From contig NZ_BAABCA010000002.1 of the NCBI RefSeq assembly GCF_039538365.1, forward strand, positions 558,001-622,000: DNA of 64,000 nucleotides, given 5' to 3'. Made by a program: the position numbers and the translations under genes. The notes under the pieces are model-generated. The model was not told where the DNA came from. It worked only from the letters and a program-made list of their open reading frames with translations, and made no database searches. Of the stretch, positions 42,983 to 52,124 are shown piece by piece. Position 1 is the first letter of the stretch; every line of letters begins with the position of its first letter. The stretch is from Postechiella marina. GTDB lineage: Bacteria > Bacteroidota > Bacteroidia > Flavobacteriales > Flavobacteriaceae.

Positions 42983-44617
42983 TTACTTTAAATAACTTAA
43001 ATATGTGCTGTTATTTTTAAGAATTTCTGAAGCTTTTTTTATCTCTGGATTATGAATTTTATAGTAATCGTATAAACCTTCTCTATACACATATCTTTTT
43101 ACTATTTCTTCTGTTAATAATTCTAATAAATAACTTTTATTTTCGTCTATAGCTAAATTTTTAGAGCGTTTTAAGTTAGATATTAGTGTATTGTAATCTT
43201 TAGTTATATTATCGCTTAAACCTTCTAATTTAGATACTTCGTAAGCTTTTAAAAGGGTTTTTTCTGTTTTTGTTTCGTAAGAGAATTTATTGGTATTTAA
43301 AAAGTTTTTAAAATCAGAAAAATCGGTATTAGAGAGTTTTAAACTATTAATATCTTTTATATCATTTTGATAATAATACTTTGTAGCATAATTAAAAATT
43401 AAATTGCTAGTAACAACAGCTTTTAATATTTCAGGGTTTTTATTAGCACCTAAATTTACATCAGGAAAAACACCTCCACCATCAAAAACTTGGCGTCCGT
43501 TTTTGGTTTTAAATTCGTTATAATTTTCTTGAGCTGTGCGTACTGCTTCACCTTTTTCGTTTCTGTTCCAATAATCTAAAGCTTGTATGCAACGTCCAGA
43601 AGGTGTGTAGTAACGCGAAATAGTAATTTTAACTTGTGTACCATAAGTTAAAATTTTTGGACGTTGTACTAAACCTTTTCCAAAGCTACGAGAACCAACA
43701 ATAACAGCACGATCTAGATCTTGTAAAGCACCAGAAACAATTTCGCTGGCAGATGCGCTTCCGCCATCAATTAAAACAACCAAAGGTATTTCTGTATCTA
43801 TAGGTTCTCTGCTTGTTAAATAAGTTTTATTGTATTTTTTTATTTTAGATTTTGTGGTAACTACCAATTGGCCTTTTGGTACAAATAGATTTACAATATT
43901 AATAGCTTCGTTAAGTAATCCGCCAGGATTTCCTCTTAAATCTAAAATAATACGTTCTGCTCCTTGAGCTTTTAAATCTCTTAAAGCATAATTAGTTTCT
44001 GCTGATGCTTTTCGGTTAAATTTCTTTAAAACAATATAACCAGTTTTGTCGTCTACTAAAGAAAAATGAGGTACTGCTTTAATTTCTACTTCTGCTCTTT
44101 TTATTGTAACGGTTTGTGTTTTTCCTTGACGAATAAAAGTAACTTCTACTGTAGATTCTGGAGCGCCTTTTAATAAATCGCCAGAATCATCTTTATGATC
44201 TGCTACAAGAGTATTTCCAACCTTAATAATTTCGTCTCCAGCTTTTAAACCTGCTTTATCTGCAGGATAATCTTTATAAGGTTCTACAATTAAAAGTTTG
44301 TCTTTAAAGGTTCTTACACGTGCACCAATACCTGTGTAATCGCCAGTATTGTTAATTCTGGCAGCTTCTACATCTTGCTCGTTCATAAAGCGTGTGTAGG
44401 GATCTAAGTCTTCTAACATGCTTTTTATAGCGGTGTCCATTAAATCACCAGGGTTGGTATCGTCTACATAATTCATGTTGATTTCTTTAAATAGCGTTGT
44501 AAATATTTCTATTTGTTTTGCAATTTCAAAGAAATCATTTTTAAAAGCTGTTCCTGTGAAAAAAATGGTACATGCTAAAACTGTGATTAGTATCTTTTTT
44601 TTAAGTATGTTTTTCAT
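42983..44617 (-). CDS. S41 family C-terminal processing peptidase
   Basis: A 544-residue periplasmic protease with an N-terminal anchor/signal (about 8-25), a PDZ domain (about 90-175) and the S41 catalytic domain. The Ser/Lys dyad region is seen: GGSASASE (285-292) and K314 in SRSFGKGLVQ; RGNPGG (228-233) is also present. CtpA enzymes trim exported proteins at their C-termini. A helical tail of about 110 residues extends beyond the core. It lies 45 bases after rnpA. Confidence 0.93.
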   Translation of the reverse strand: MKNILKKKILITVLACTIFFTGTAFKNDFFEIAKQIEIFTTLFKEINMNYVDDTNPGDLMDTAIKSMLEDLDPYTRFMNEQDVEAARINNTGDYTGIGARVRTFKDKLLIVEPYKDYPADKAGLKAGDEIIKVGNTLVADHKDDSGDLLKGAPESTVEVTFIRQGKTQTVTIKRAEVEIKAVPHFSLVDDKTGYIVLKKFNRKASAETNYALRDLKAQGAERIILDLRGNPGGLLNEAINIVNLFVPKGQLVVTTKSKIKKYNKTYLTSREPIDTEIPLVVLIDGGSASASEIVSGALQDLDRAVIVGSRSFGKGLVQRPKILTYGTQVKITISRYYTPSGRCIQALDYWNRNEKGEAVRTAQENYNEFKTKNGRQVFDGGGVFPDVNLGANKNPEILKAVVTSNLIFNYATKYYYQNDIKDINSLKLSNTDFSDFKNFLNTNKFSYETKTEKTLLKAYEVSKLEGLSDNITKDYNTLISNLKRSKNLAIDENKSYLLELLTEEIVKRYVYREGLYDYYKIHNPEIKKASEILKNNSTYLSYLK

Positions 44618-44662
44618 TTTCTATGATGATTATTCTTAAAGATAGATTTTTAAAAGGTCATT

Positions 44663-45040
44663 TTATTTTTCTAAAACTTTGTTTAAAAACTTATCAAACA
44701 GTTGTTTCATTTTTAATTCAATTTGAGTAAATGTTGGTTTGTCTTTACCAATGTACAAAATCATAAACGTGTGTTGCGTTGTTAAATTGTTAAAATAATC
44801 GGCTTTATTTAATCGGTATATTTCTCTTAATAAGCGTTTTATTCTATTTCTATCTACTGCAGTTTTAAAATTACGCTTACTTACAGATACACCAGTTTTA
44901 GCTATAACATCTTCATTAAAAGATGTTGGCATATAAACCAATCGCAAAGGATATGCCGAAACCGACTTACCTTCTGTAAATAATTGATCTATGAGTTTTT
45001 TACTTTTAAGCTTTTCTTTTTTGTTATAAGTATATTTCAA
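44663..45040 (-). CDS. rnpA: Ribonuclease P protein component
   Basis: Basic protein partner of RNase P RNA, which matures the 5' ends of tRNAs. The 125-residue protein starts at TTG (45040); an in-frame stop lies 9-12 bases further upstream. It carries the KLKSKKLIDQLFTEGKSV opening and the signature RNRIKRLLREIYR (about 70-82). rpmH is not adjacent, so the classical rpmH-rnpA pair is split. A perfect promoter box lies 19 bases upstream, and the S41 and OmpA genes follow. Confidence 0.95.
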   Translation of the reverse strand: MKYTYNKKEKLKSKKLIDQLFTEGKSVSAYPLRLVYMPTSFNEDVIAKTGVSVSKRNFKTAVDRNRIKRLLREIYRLNKADYFNNLTTQHTFMILYIGKDKPTFTQIELKMKQLFDKFLNKVLEK

Positions 45041-45058
45041 GTGCGTTATTTAAGATAT

Positions 45059-45066
45059 CAAAGGTA
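45059..45066 (-). promoter_or_regulatory. Promoter -7 box of rnpA
   Basis: Minus-strand TACCTTTG, a perfect TAnnTTTG match, 18 bases before the TTG start at 45040. Confidence 0.5.
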
Positions 45067-45076
45067 ATAAAATAAA

Positions 45077-45103
45077 AAAACCACTTAGAAATTAAGTGGT
45101 TTT
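45077..45103 (-). terminator. Terminator after the DUF6503-like gene
   Basis: Eleven-base arms AAAACCACTTA (45077-45087) and its complement (45093-45103); a long U run follows on the minus strand. It ends just before the rnpA promoter. Confidence 0.8.
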
Positions 45104-45128
45104 AGAGTAATAATATTTTAGTGTGTTT

Positions 45129-46028
45129 TTACTTTATAAGTTCTGCTCCTTCTGGCATATCAAAATACGAGTTTTCTATCTCTGGTTTAAAGGAAACATT
45201 ATCAACTGTAATTGTTGTTATATGTTCTCCTGCAGTTTCGTTTTTAGTGGTCCAATGTGTATGGTAAGCTGTTGCTAAATCAATTCCGTTTATGGTTTTA
45301 TAACCTTGTATTTCCATAAATTTTTCTGGAGCATGGTTTCCATCTTTAAAATAAGATGGGTAAGACACAATGTAACGTATAACTGCTAACTTATTATTGT
45401 CTTTACCAAAATAAAGAATGTAATAATCGTCTGGAGCATCGCCTGTACCTGCACTAAAAGTTACTTTAACAGCATTATATACTACATTTTTATGCGATTT
45501 ATCTTCTAATTTTTCTAAAATAACACCTTCGCCATCAAGAACAAAAGGTTGCGCTAAAAAGTAATATGGTGTTAAGTTCCAAAATGTCATATCGAAAGCA
45601 AAAGCGGTAGAATCTTGTAGTTTTTTCCAAGATTTTTCTCCGGTCCAACCAAATTCATCTTTTATATTAGTAACACTATGGTGGCGTGCTTTGTTACTCC
45701 AAGTATCTATAATTTGGTTTGTATTACGACGTGTTTTACCGTCTAAAGGCACATAATCAAAATGAAATGCAATAGGGCCATTGCTAAACCATTTTTTTAA
45801 TCCGCCTTGAGCTTCCATACCATTCCAAACAATTTTACCAGCTTCGGTACTTTGTAAACGTTGTTTGGCTTTTGCTACACGATCATTTACCCAAGATTCT
45901 GGTTTGAGTGCTAAATTTTTATTTACAAGTTTTGTTGTAACAACTTCTTTTTTTAGCTCTGTATTTTTTTTACAACTAGTTGTGGCTATTGCTGTTATTA
46001 TAGTTAATAATAAAAGTGCTTTTTTCAT
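45129..46028 (-). CDS. DUF6503-like lipoprotein
   Basis: A 299-residue lipoprotein: signal MKKALLLLTIITAIATTSC with Cys at 19. The soluble part has RLQSTEAGKIVWNGMEAQGGLKKW, then beta strands around HFDYVPLDGKTRRNTNQI and DDYYILYFGKDNNKLAVIRY, and ends in NSYFDMPEGAELIK. The order fits DUF6503, whose members resemble outer-membrane lipoprotein-sorting folds (LolA-like sheets); I assign it with moderate certainty. Function unknown. It is transcribed alone and has its own terminator. Confidence 0.6.
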   Translation of the reverse strand: MKKALLLLTIITAIATTSCKKNTELKKEVVTTKLVNKNLALKPESWVNDRVAKAKQRLQSTEAGKIVWNGMEAQGGLKKWFSNGPIAFHFDYVPLDGKTRRNTNQIIDTWSNKARHHSVTNIKDEFGWTGEKSWKKLQDSTAFAFDMTFWNLTPYYFLAQPFVLDGEGVILEKLEDKSHKNVVYNAVKVTFSAGTGDAPDDYYILYFGKDNNKLAVIRYIVSYPSYFKDGNHAPEKFMEIQGYKTINGIDLATAYHTHWTTKNETAGEHITTITVDNVSFKPEIENSYFDMPEGAELIK

Positions 46029-46139
46029 AATTTTAAAACTTCAAATTTTTTTGCGAAGAAACTATATAATAAATAGATTTATGTGAAAATAGTCTTAAAT
46101 AATAATGAATACTTACATGCTTTTTTTAACTTTTATATT

Positions 46140-47249
46140 TTATTGCCAATTATTAGCCCAATCTTTCCAAACTACTTCATAACCTTGGTTTTCAATCATT
46201 TCTTTAATAGCGTTTGTATCACGTTCATCCGAAATTTCAAACTGTTCTAATGTTTCTGGAGCCACTGCATAACCACCAGGGTTTGTTTTAGATTCTGCAC
46301 TAATAGATGTAATACCTAGTTTAATAATATGGTTTCTAAACGTTTCACTTTCTCGGGTAGACATAGAAAGCTCGACATCTTCATCTAGTAAGCGGTAAGC
46401 GCAAATAAGTTGCACCAAATCAGAATCTGTCATTTCAACCTTTGGTTGCACTTCGCCTTGGTGTGGTCGTAGCCTAGGGAATGATATGGAGTACTTTGTT
46501 TTCCAATACGTTTTTTGCAAATATTTTAAATGTAAAGCAGTATAAAAACTATCTACTCGCCAATCTTCCAAACCAAATAAAGCACCAAGACCTATTTTGT
46601 GTATACCAGCTTTTCCTAAACGATCTGGAGTGTCTAAACGATAATCGAAATTAGATTTTTTTCCTTTAGGGTGATGTGTTTTATAAGTGGCCTTATGGTA
46701 TGTTTCTTGGTATACTAAAACGGCATATAAACCGGCCTCAATAAGTTGTTCGTATTCATCTTGATCTAATGGTTGCACTTCAATACTAATATTAGAAAAA
46801 TGTTCGCGAATTAAATTTATAGCATGTTTTATATACGAGACACCAACTGTTTTATTGGCTTCGCCTGTTACTAATAAAATATGGTCGTAACCTTTGGTTT
46901 TTAAAAAGGCAACTTCTTTTAAAATTTCATCATCTTTTAAAGTTCTTCTAGGAATTTTATTAGTCATACTAAACCCACAATAGGTACAAATGTTTTGGCA
47001 CTCGTTAGACAAATACATGGGTACATACATTTGTATGGTATTACCAAAGCGTTTTTTTGTTAGGTTATGGCTGCGTTGCGCCATTTCTTCAAGAAAAGGC
47101 TTTGCTACAGGAGAAATTAGGGCTTTAAAATCTTCTAAATCTATCTTTTCTTTATCAAGAACTTGCCTAACATCTTTAGCTGTAAAAGCATAAATCTCTT
47201 TTTCTAAAGTATCCCAATTGTATGTGTTAAATGTATTTTTAAAAGACAT
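46140..47249 (-). CDS. thiH: 2-iminoacetate synthase (tyrosine lyase) ThiH
   Basis: Radical SAM enzyme that splits tyrosine to give dehydroglycine for the thiazole ring of thiamine. The 369-residue protein has the iron-sulphur motif CQNICTYCGF (Cys at about 84, 88, 91; CxxxCxxC) and the C-terminal ThiH region with STRESETFRNHIIKLGITSISAESKTNPGGY. Use of ThiH, and not the oxygen-dependent glycine oxidase ThiO, indicates an anaerobe-compatible route. Last gene of the thiamine operon, 22 bases after thiG. Confidence 0.95.
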   Translation of the reverse strand: MSFKNTFNTYNWDTLEKEIYAFTAKDVRQVLDKEKIDLEDFKALISPVAKPFLEEMAQRSHNLTKKRFGNTIQMYVPMYLSNECQNICTYCGFSMTNKIPRRTLKDDEILKEVAFLKTKGYDHILLVTGEANKTVGVSYIKHAINLIREHFSNISIEVQPLDQDEYEQLIEAGLYAVLVYQETYHKATYKTHHPKGKKSNFDYRLDTPDRLGKAGIHKIGLGALFGLEDWRVDSFYTALHLKYLQKTYWKTKYSISFPRLRPHQGEVQPKVEMTDSDLVQLICAYRLLDEDVELSMSTRESETFRNHIIKLGITSISAESKTNPGGYAVAPETLEQFEISDERDTNAIKEMIENQGYEVVWKDWANNWQ

Positions 47250-47271
47250 GTTTTTTTGTGTATCGCAGTTT

Positions 47272-48042
47272 CTAGTTTAAAAATGAGGTTAACGGACTAC
47301 TAGCTTCTGCATGTTTTTTAACCGATGCTAATTTGGCATTAAACGCCATCCTGCCTGCCTCTACTGCCATTTTAAAAGCTACTGCCATTTGTGTTGGGTT
47401 TTTAGATACTGCAATGGCTGTGTTTACCAAAACTGCATCTGCTCCTAACTCCATAGCATAAGCTGCATGCGACGGACTACCAATACCTGCATCTACAATT
47501 ACAGGAACATTACTTTGTTCTATAATAATTTCTAAAAAATCTAATGTTTTTATACCTTTATTAGTACCTATTGGCGCACCTAAAGGCATAACGCATTGCG
47601 TACCTACATCTTCAAGTCTTTTGCATAAAACAGGATCTGCGTGTATGTATGGCATCACAACAAAACCTAATTTTACCAATTCCTCGGCAGCTTTTAGTGT
47701 TTCTATAGGGTCTGGTAATAAATATTTAGGATCTGGATGAATTTCTAATTTTATCCAGTTTGTTTCTAAAGCTTCTCTTGCTAATTGTGCTGCAAAAACA
47801 GCTTCTTTAGCATCTCTAACACCCGATGTATTTGGAAGCAAATTTACTTTAGGACGCATAATACTTTGCAACATTTTATCTTGACTATTATCTACATCTA
47901 CACGTTTTAATGCTACCGTAATTAATTCACTTTCTGAGGCTTTTAAAGCTTCAGACATTAAATTATTTGAGCTAAACTTTCCTGTTCCTGTAAATAGTCT
48001 TGAGTTAAATTCTTTATCTGCTATTTTTAATAAATCATTCAT
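47272..48042 (-). CDS. thiG: Thiazole synthase ThiG
   Basis: TIM-barrel enzyme that condenses 1-deoxy-xylulose 5-phosphate, dehydroglycine and the sulphur carried on ThiS. The 256-residue protein starts with the family motif LFTGTGKFSS, has the lysine region ALKRVDV (Schiff-base Lys), and closes with VDAGIGSPSHAAYAMELGADAVLVNTAIA, the phosphate-binding end. Full length. It sits 9 bases after thiE. Confidence 0.96.
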   Translation of the reverse strand: MNDLLKIADKEFNSRLFTGTGKFSSNNLMSEALKASESELITVALKRVDVDNSQDKMLQSIMRPKVNLLPNTSGVRDAKEAVFAAQLAREALETNWIKLEIHPDPKYLLPDPIETLKAAEELVKLGFVVMPYIHADPVLCKRLEDVGTQCVMPLGAPIGTNKGIKTLDFLEIIIEQSNVPVIVDAGIGSPSHAAYAMELGADAVLVNTAIAVSKNPTQMAVAFKMAVEAGRMAFNAKLASVKKHAEASSPLTSFLN

Positions 48043-48051
48043 AATAAAATT

Positions 48052-48702
48052 CTATTTTTTATCAAATGTATGGCGTTGTTCTAGTGTTGAAGAGGCGTTT
48101 AACAACTGGTTAAATTTTCGTATTTTATTAAAATCTTGAGTAATAGCTCCAGAAACTGCAATACCAGAAATTCCGGTTTCAAGCACTTCGGTAACATCTT
48201 CTAGAGTTATACCTCCAATACCAATTATTGGTATTTTTGTATGTAATGCTTCAACGATTGCAGTATAACCATCAAGTCCTAAAATTGGACTTAAATTATC
48301 TTTAGTTGTAGTAAACCTAAAAGGTCCTAAACCTATATAATCGACGTTTTTGTCAATTAAAATTTCACAATCTTCTAGTGTGTTTGCTGTACCACCAATT
48401 ATTTGCCAAGTGTATAAATGTTTTCTAGCTATAGTTGGGCAAGTATCGGTTTTACCTAAATGCACACCATCGGCTTTTATTTCTTTGGCTATTTTATAAT
48501 AGTCGTTAATAATTAATCTGGTTTGAAAATGAGAGGTAATATCTCTCGCTTCTTTAGCTAATTTTAAAATCTTTTTTTCTGAAACGTTTTTTAAACGCAA
48601 TTGTACTAATTCGGCTCCAGAGGTACATGCTTTTTGAATGTTTTCTAGATGTTCTTTAGGAGTTTCACCTTGCGATATATAATGTAGTTTTGGTATAATC
48701 AT
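48052..48702 (-). CDS. thiE: Thiamine phosphate synthase ThiE
   Basis: Joins the hydroxymethylpyrimidine diphosphate and thiazole phosphate units. The 216-residue TIM barrel has QLRLKNVSEKKIL near the start, DGVHLGKTDTCP and the phosphate loop IIGIGGITLEDV (about 171-182). The residues around the GxGG loop agree with an active enzyme. A second, shorter ThiE/TenI-like gene lies upstream in the same operon. Confidence 0.92.
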   Translation of the reverse strand: MIIPKLHYISQGETPKEHLENIQKACTSGAELVQLRLKNVSEKKILKLAKEARDITSHFQTRLIINDYYKIAKEIKADGVHLGKTDTCPTIARKHLYTWQIIGGTANTLEDCEILIDKNVDYIGLGPFRFTTTKDNLSPILGLDGYTAIVEALHTKIPIIGIGGITLEDVTEVLETGISGIAVSGAITQDFNKIRKFNQLLNASSTLEQRHTFDKK

Positions 48703-48741
48703 GGTTATTTGAATATGAGAATTTTAGTAATTAAAACTGTT

Positions 48742-49494
48742 TTAGTAATTATGAACTCCTAACAAAGATTTATTACTATTTAAAAACCTTTCGGTATAAT
48801 ATTTAGAGTGTTTTGAAGCATCCTCTAAGCTTTGCTCTAATAAAATATTACTTGCTAAAGCAGAAGATAAAACGCAACCGCTACCGTGTTTTTCCAAAAT
48901 TTTTTCGGCTATTGGCGGTATGTTTATCATTACAATTTTATTGTAGTACAGTACATCCCATCCTTTTTTATCGATTCTATGTCCGCCTTTTAAATAGATG
49001 TTTGTTTTTTCTGAAATATGTTCAATAGTTGTTTCAATATTTTTTTCTGGATATAGCTGTTGAATTTCATCATAATTTGGCGTGATTAAAAAACATTGTT
49101 CCCAAATATTGTCTAATAACTCTTGACTTTCGGTTGAATGAAAATCAAAACCAGCACTTGCTTTTATAATAGGATCTAGAACAATTTTTACTTCGGAATT
49201 TAAAGCGTGTAATTTATTGATTACGATTGATAATACATCCCAAGATTGAATGATGCCAATCTTAACCACTGAAATTTCAAAACGGTCAAACAGGGTTTCA
49301 ATTTGCGCTAGAATCACTTCTACATCAGTCCAAATACATGCTTTAAAATCAATATCATTCTGAACGGTTATTGCGCTACAAACGGACAAACCATACAAAC
49401 CATGTGCCTCAAAAGTTTTAATATCTGAAGTTAAACCAGCGCCTCCCGAAGGATCGTGGCCAGCTATAGTTAATATGTATTTGTTGTTATTCAA
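48742..49494 (-). CDS. thiD: Hydroxymethylpyrimidine/phosphomethylpyrimidine kinase ThiD
   Basis: Phosphorylates the pyrimidine precursor to its diphosphate. The 250-residue ribokinase-fold protein opens ILTIAGHDPSGGAGLTSDIKTFEAHG, has LDPIIKASAGFDF, and closes with KHGSGCVLSSALAS (anion hole GSGC). The start is TTG at 49494, because a stop codon lies just upstream in frame; the gene overlaps the end of the second ThiE-like gene by 8 bases, pointing to coupling. Confidence 0.94.
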   Translation of the reverse strand: MNNNKYILTIAGHDPSGGAGLTSDIKTFEAHGLYGLSVCSAITVQNDIDFKACIWTDVEVILAQIETLFDRFEISVVKIGIIQSWDVLSIVINKLHALNSEVKIVLDPIIKASAGFDFHSTESQELLDNIWEQCFLITPNYDEIQQLYPEKNIETTIEHISEKTNIYLKGGHRIDKKGWDVLYYNKIVMINIPPIAEKILEKHGSGCVLSSALASNILLEQSLEDASKHSKYYTERFLNSNKSLLGVHNY

Positions 49495-50074
49495 AATAAC
49501 GCTTCATTATTTTAAACTCCTTTAAAGGCTCGCTACTATTCCATATGCCTCCTAAAACACCAACACCTTTAAAACCTAGTTTATTAAATTCTACAAGGTT
49601 TTCAGTGGTAACTCCGCCCATACCAACAATCCTTTTATCGATGTGATTTACATCAAAACCGCGACCTTTATAACCTTGTTTTGAGATAGACGAAAACACC
49701 GGACTTAACAGATGATAATCGAATTCAAAATAACAGGTTTCTAAATCTTCAGGTTCGTGAAAGGAAGAACTTATGGATTTACCAAACATGTTTAAATTTT
49801 TAAAGTACTGCCCAGGATTATCGATGTTATCCCTTCTTTTTTGCTCCTGAAAGTGAATGCCTTTTAAATTGAAATCGTTAATCAATTCATGAAAATAATG
49901 CACCACAATTCTATTATGATATTTTTTATCTATTTGATTTAAATAAGCGCAATGTTCTTCGTAATTTTTATTTGGTTTCCTTAAATGATAGTATTGCAAA
50001 CCTTCTTGAAATAACTGATGTAGTATTTCAATTTCGTTTGGAACGTCTTTTTCTGGTGCTATTAGTATTATCAT
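49487..50074 (-). CDS. Second ThiE/TenI-like thiamine phosphate synthase family protein
   Basis: About 195 residues from the ATG at 50074 (MIILIAPEKDV); a TTG two codons earlier is less likely. It keeps the ThiE/TenI barrel: YYHLRKPNKNYEEH, RIVVHYFHEL, GIHFQEQKRRD and RIVGMGGVTTENLVEFNKLG. Several ThiE phosphate-contact residues look changed relative to the true thiE downstream. It may be a TenI-type thiazole tautomerase, which speeds the conversion of the ThiG product. Heptamer repeats fill the sequence just before its start codon. Confidence 0.75.
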   Translation of the reverse strand: MIILIAPEKDVPNEIEILHQLFQEGLQYYHLRKPNKNYEEHCAYLNQIDKKYHNRIVVHYFHELINDFNLKGIHFQEQKRRDNIDNPGQYFKNLNMFGKSISSSFHEPEDLETCYFEFDYHLLSPVFSSISKQGYKGRGFDVNHIDKRIVGMGGVTTENLVEFNKLGFKGVGVLGGIWNSSEPLKEFKIMKRYFE

Positions 50075-50075
50075 A

Positions 50076-50103
50076 AACAATTAACAATTAACAATTAACA
50101 ATG
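50076..50103. repeat. Heptamer tandem repeat before the second ThiE-like gene
   Basis: AACAATT three times (50076-50082, 50083-50089, 50090-50096), then AACAATG. On the minus strand this fills the leader directly in front of the ATG at 50074. An inverted repeat CAATGTGC/GCACATTG (50113-50120 and 50143-50150) lies just upstream. Confidence 0.85.
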
Positions 50104-50165
50104 AACGATTATCAATGTGCTTTTAACAATAAATTGCTAATTGCACATTGTTAACTGATAATTAA

Positions 50166-52028
50166 TTAAAGATAAACCTCTGAACCTTTTTCTTTAAATT
50201 CTTTCGATTTTTCTTCCATTCCTTTTTGTAAGACTTCGTTATCATCCGAAATTTTATTTTCTGCAGCAAAGTCTCTAACTTCTTGAGAAATTTTCATAGA
50301 ACAAAATTTTGGTCCGCACATAGAACAGAAATGTGCAATTTTAGCACCTGCAGCTGGTAATGTCTCATCATGATACTCACGAGCACGTTCTGGGTCTAAA
50401 CCTAAGTTAAATTGATCTTCCCAACGGAACTCAAAACGCGCCATACTTAAAGCATTATCTCTGTGCTGAGAGCCTGGGTGCCCTTTAGCTAAATCGGCAG
50501 CATGTGCAGCTAATTTATAGGTAACAACACCTACACGTACATCTTCTTTATTAGGCAATCCTAAATGTTCTTTTGGCGTTACGTAACATAACATGGCGCA
50601 ACCGTACCAACCAATCATGGCAGCACCAATACCAGAAGTAATGTGGTCGTAACCAGGAGCAATATCAGTAGTTAAAGGTCCTAAGGTGTAAAAAGGCGCT
50701 TCGTCACAAACTTCGATTTGCTTTTCCATGTTTTCCTTAATCATGTGCATTGGCACGTGACCTGGTCCTTCTATAAAGCATTGCACTTCGTGCTTACGAG
50801 CAATTTGAGTTAATTCTCCTAAAGTTTCTAATTCTGCAAATTGCGCCTCGTCATTAGCATCGGCAACCGAACCTGGACGTAAACCATCTCCTAAAGAAAA
50901 GGCAACATCGTAAGATTTTAAAATTTCACAAATCTCCTCAAAATGCGTGTACAAGAAACTTTCTTTGTGGTGCGCTAAACACCATTTTGCCATAATAGAA
51001 CCACCACGAGATACAATACCTGTTACACGTTTTGCTGTCATGGGTACATAACGTAATAATACTCCAGCGTGAATAGTAAAGTAATCTACACCCTGTTCTG
51101 CTTGTTCTATTAAGGTATCACGGAAAATTTCCCAAGTTAAATCTTCGGCAACGCCATTTACTTTTTCTAAGGCTTGATAAATTGGTACGGTACCAACTGG
51201 TACTGGCGAGTTACGAACAATCCACTCGCGCGTTTCGTGAATGTTTTGCCCTGTGGATAAATCCATAATATTATCTGCTCCCCAACGACAAGCCCATACT
51301 GCTTTTTCTACTTCTTCTTCTATTGATGATGTCGTGGCAGAATTACCAATATTTGCGTTTATTTTTACTAAGAAGTTTCTACCTAAAATCATAGGTTCTG
51401 CTTCTGGGTGGTTAATGTTAGAAGGTATTACAGCACGACCACGAGCTACTTCTTCGCGTACAAACTCTGGAGTAATTTTAGCTGGAATTGATGCTCCAAA
51501 ATGTTCTCCTGGGTGTTGCTTTCTAATTTCGGTCATTTCATCTATTCGCTGGTTTTCACGAATAGCAATATACTCCATCTCTGGAGTAATAATGCCTTTT
51601 TTTGCGTAGTGTAACTGTGTTACGTTTTGTCCTTTTTTGGCACGTTTAGGTTTGTGTTTTAAGTCGAAACGCATATGATCCAAACTTTTATCGTTTAAAC
51701 GCTCATTACAATATTTAGAGGTAAAAGCATCTAATTCTTCTACATCACCACGATCTAAAATCCACTGCTCTCTAATTCTTTCAATACCATTATGTACATT
51801 GATTTCTTTGTTAGGATCTGTATAGGGCCCGGAAGTATCGTAAACAGTAACTGGTTCGTTTGGCGTTTTCTTTTTCGTCATAGAATCAACCGTATCACTC
51901 AGTTCAATTTCACGCATGGCCACCTTAATTTGTGGGTGTATTTTACCTTGTACGTAAATCTTTTTAGAGTTAGGAAATGGTTTTCTTGTAATTTGTCCTT
52001 CTTTTGGTGCAGTGTCTTTACTTTTCAT
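50166..52028 (-). CDS. thiC: Phosphomethylpyrimidine synthase ThiC
   Basis: Radical SAM enzyme that rearranges aminoimidazole ribotide to hydroxymethylpyrimidine phosphate. The 620-residue protein has the long N-terminal domain (YDTSGPYTDP), the barrel with MDLSTGQNIHETREWI and the C-terminal cluster CSMCGPKFCSMKI (CxxCxxxxC). Full length. It is the second gene of the thiamine operon, 96 bases after thiS; that spacer holds imperfect inverted repeats. Confidence 0.97.
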   Translation of the reverse strand: MKSKDTAPKEGQITRKPFPNSKKIYVQGKIHPQIKVAMREIELSDTVDSMTKKKTPNEPVTVYDTSGPYTDPNKEINVHNGIERIREQWILDRGDVEELDAFTSKYCNERLNDKSLDHMRFDLKHKPKRAKKGQNVTQLHYAKKGIITPEMEYIAIRENQRIDEMTEIRKQHPGEHFGASIPAKITPEFVREEVARGRAVIPSNINHPEAEPMILGRNFLVKINANIGNSATTSSIEEEVEKAVWACRWGADNIMDLSTGQNIHETREWIVRNSPVPVGTVPIYQALEKVNGVAEDLTWEIFRDTLIEQAEQGVDYFTIHAGVLLRYVPMTAKRVTGIVSRGGSIMAKWCLAHHKESFLYTHFEEICEILKSYDVAFSLGDGLRPGSVADANDEAQFAELETLGELTQIARKHEVQCFIEGPGHVPMHMIKENMEKQIEVCDEAPFYTLGPLTTDIAPGYDHITSGIGAAMIGWYGCAMLCYVTPKEHLGLPNKEDVRVGVVTYKLAAHAADLAKGHPGSQHRDNALSMARFEFRWEDQFNLGLDPERAREYHDETLPAAGAKIAHFCSMCGPKFCSMKISQEVRDFAAENKISDDNEVLQKGMEEKSKEFKEKGSEVYL

Positions 52029-52050
52029 GTTTTTCGCTTCTAGCTATTGG

Positions 52051-52122
52051 CCATAGGCTTTTAGCAGTTAATATTTTTTTTGAACATTTTGCTAAAGGCT
52101 AATAGCCAAAAGCTAATGGCTA
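52051..52122. repeat. Imperfect inverted repeat between thiS and thiC
   Basis: The left part (52051-52077) and right part (52091-52122) are built of GCTAATAGC/GGCTATT-type words and are partly complementary, for example GGCTTTTAGC against GCTAAAGGCT. The whole 96-base spacer has no gene. Could be an RNA-processing or attenuation structure within the operon. Confidence 0.5.
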
Positions 52123-52124
52123 TT

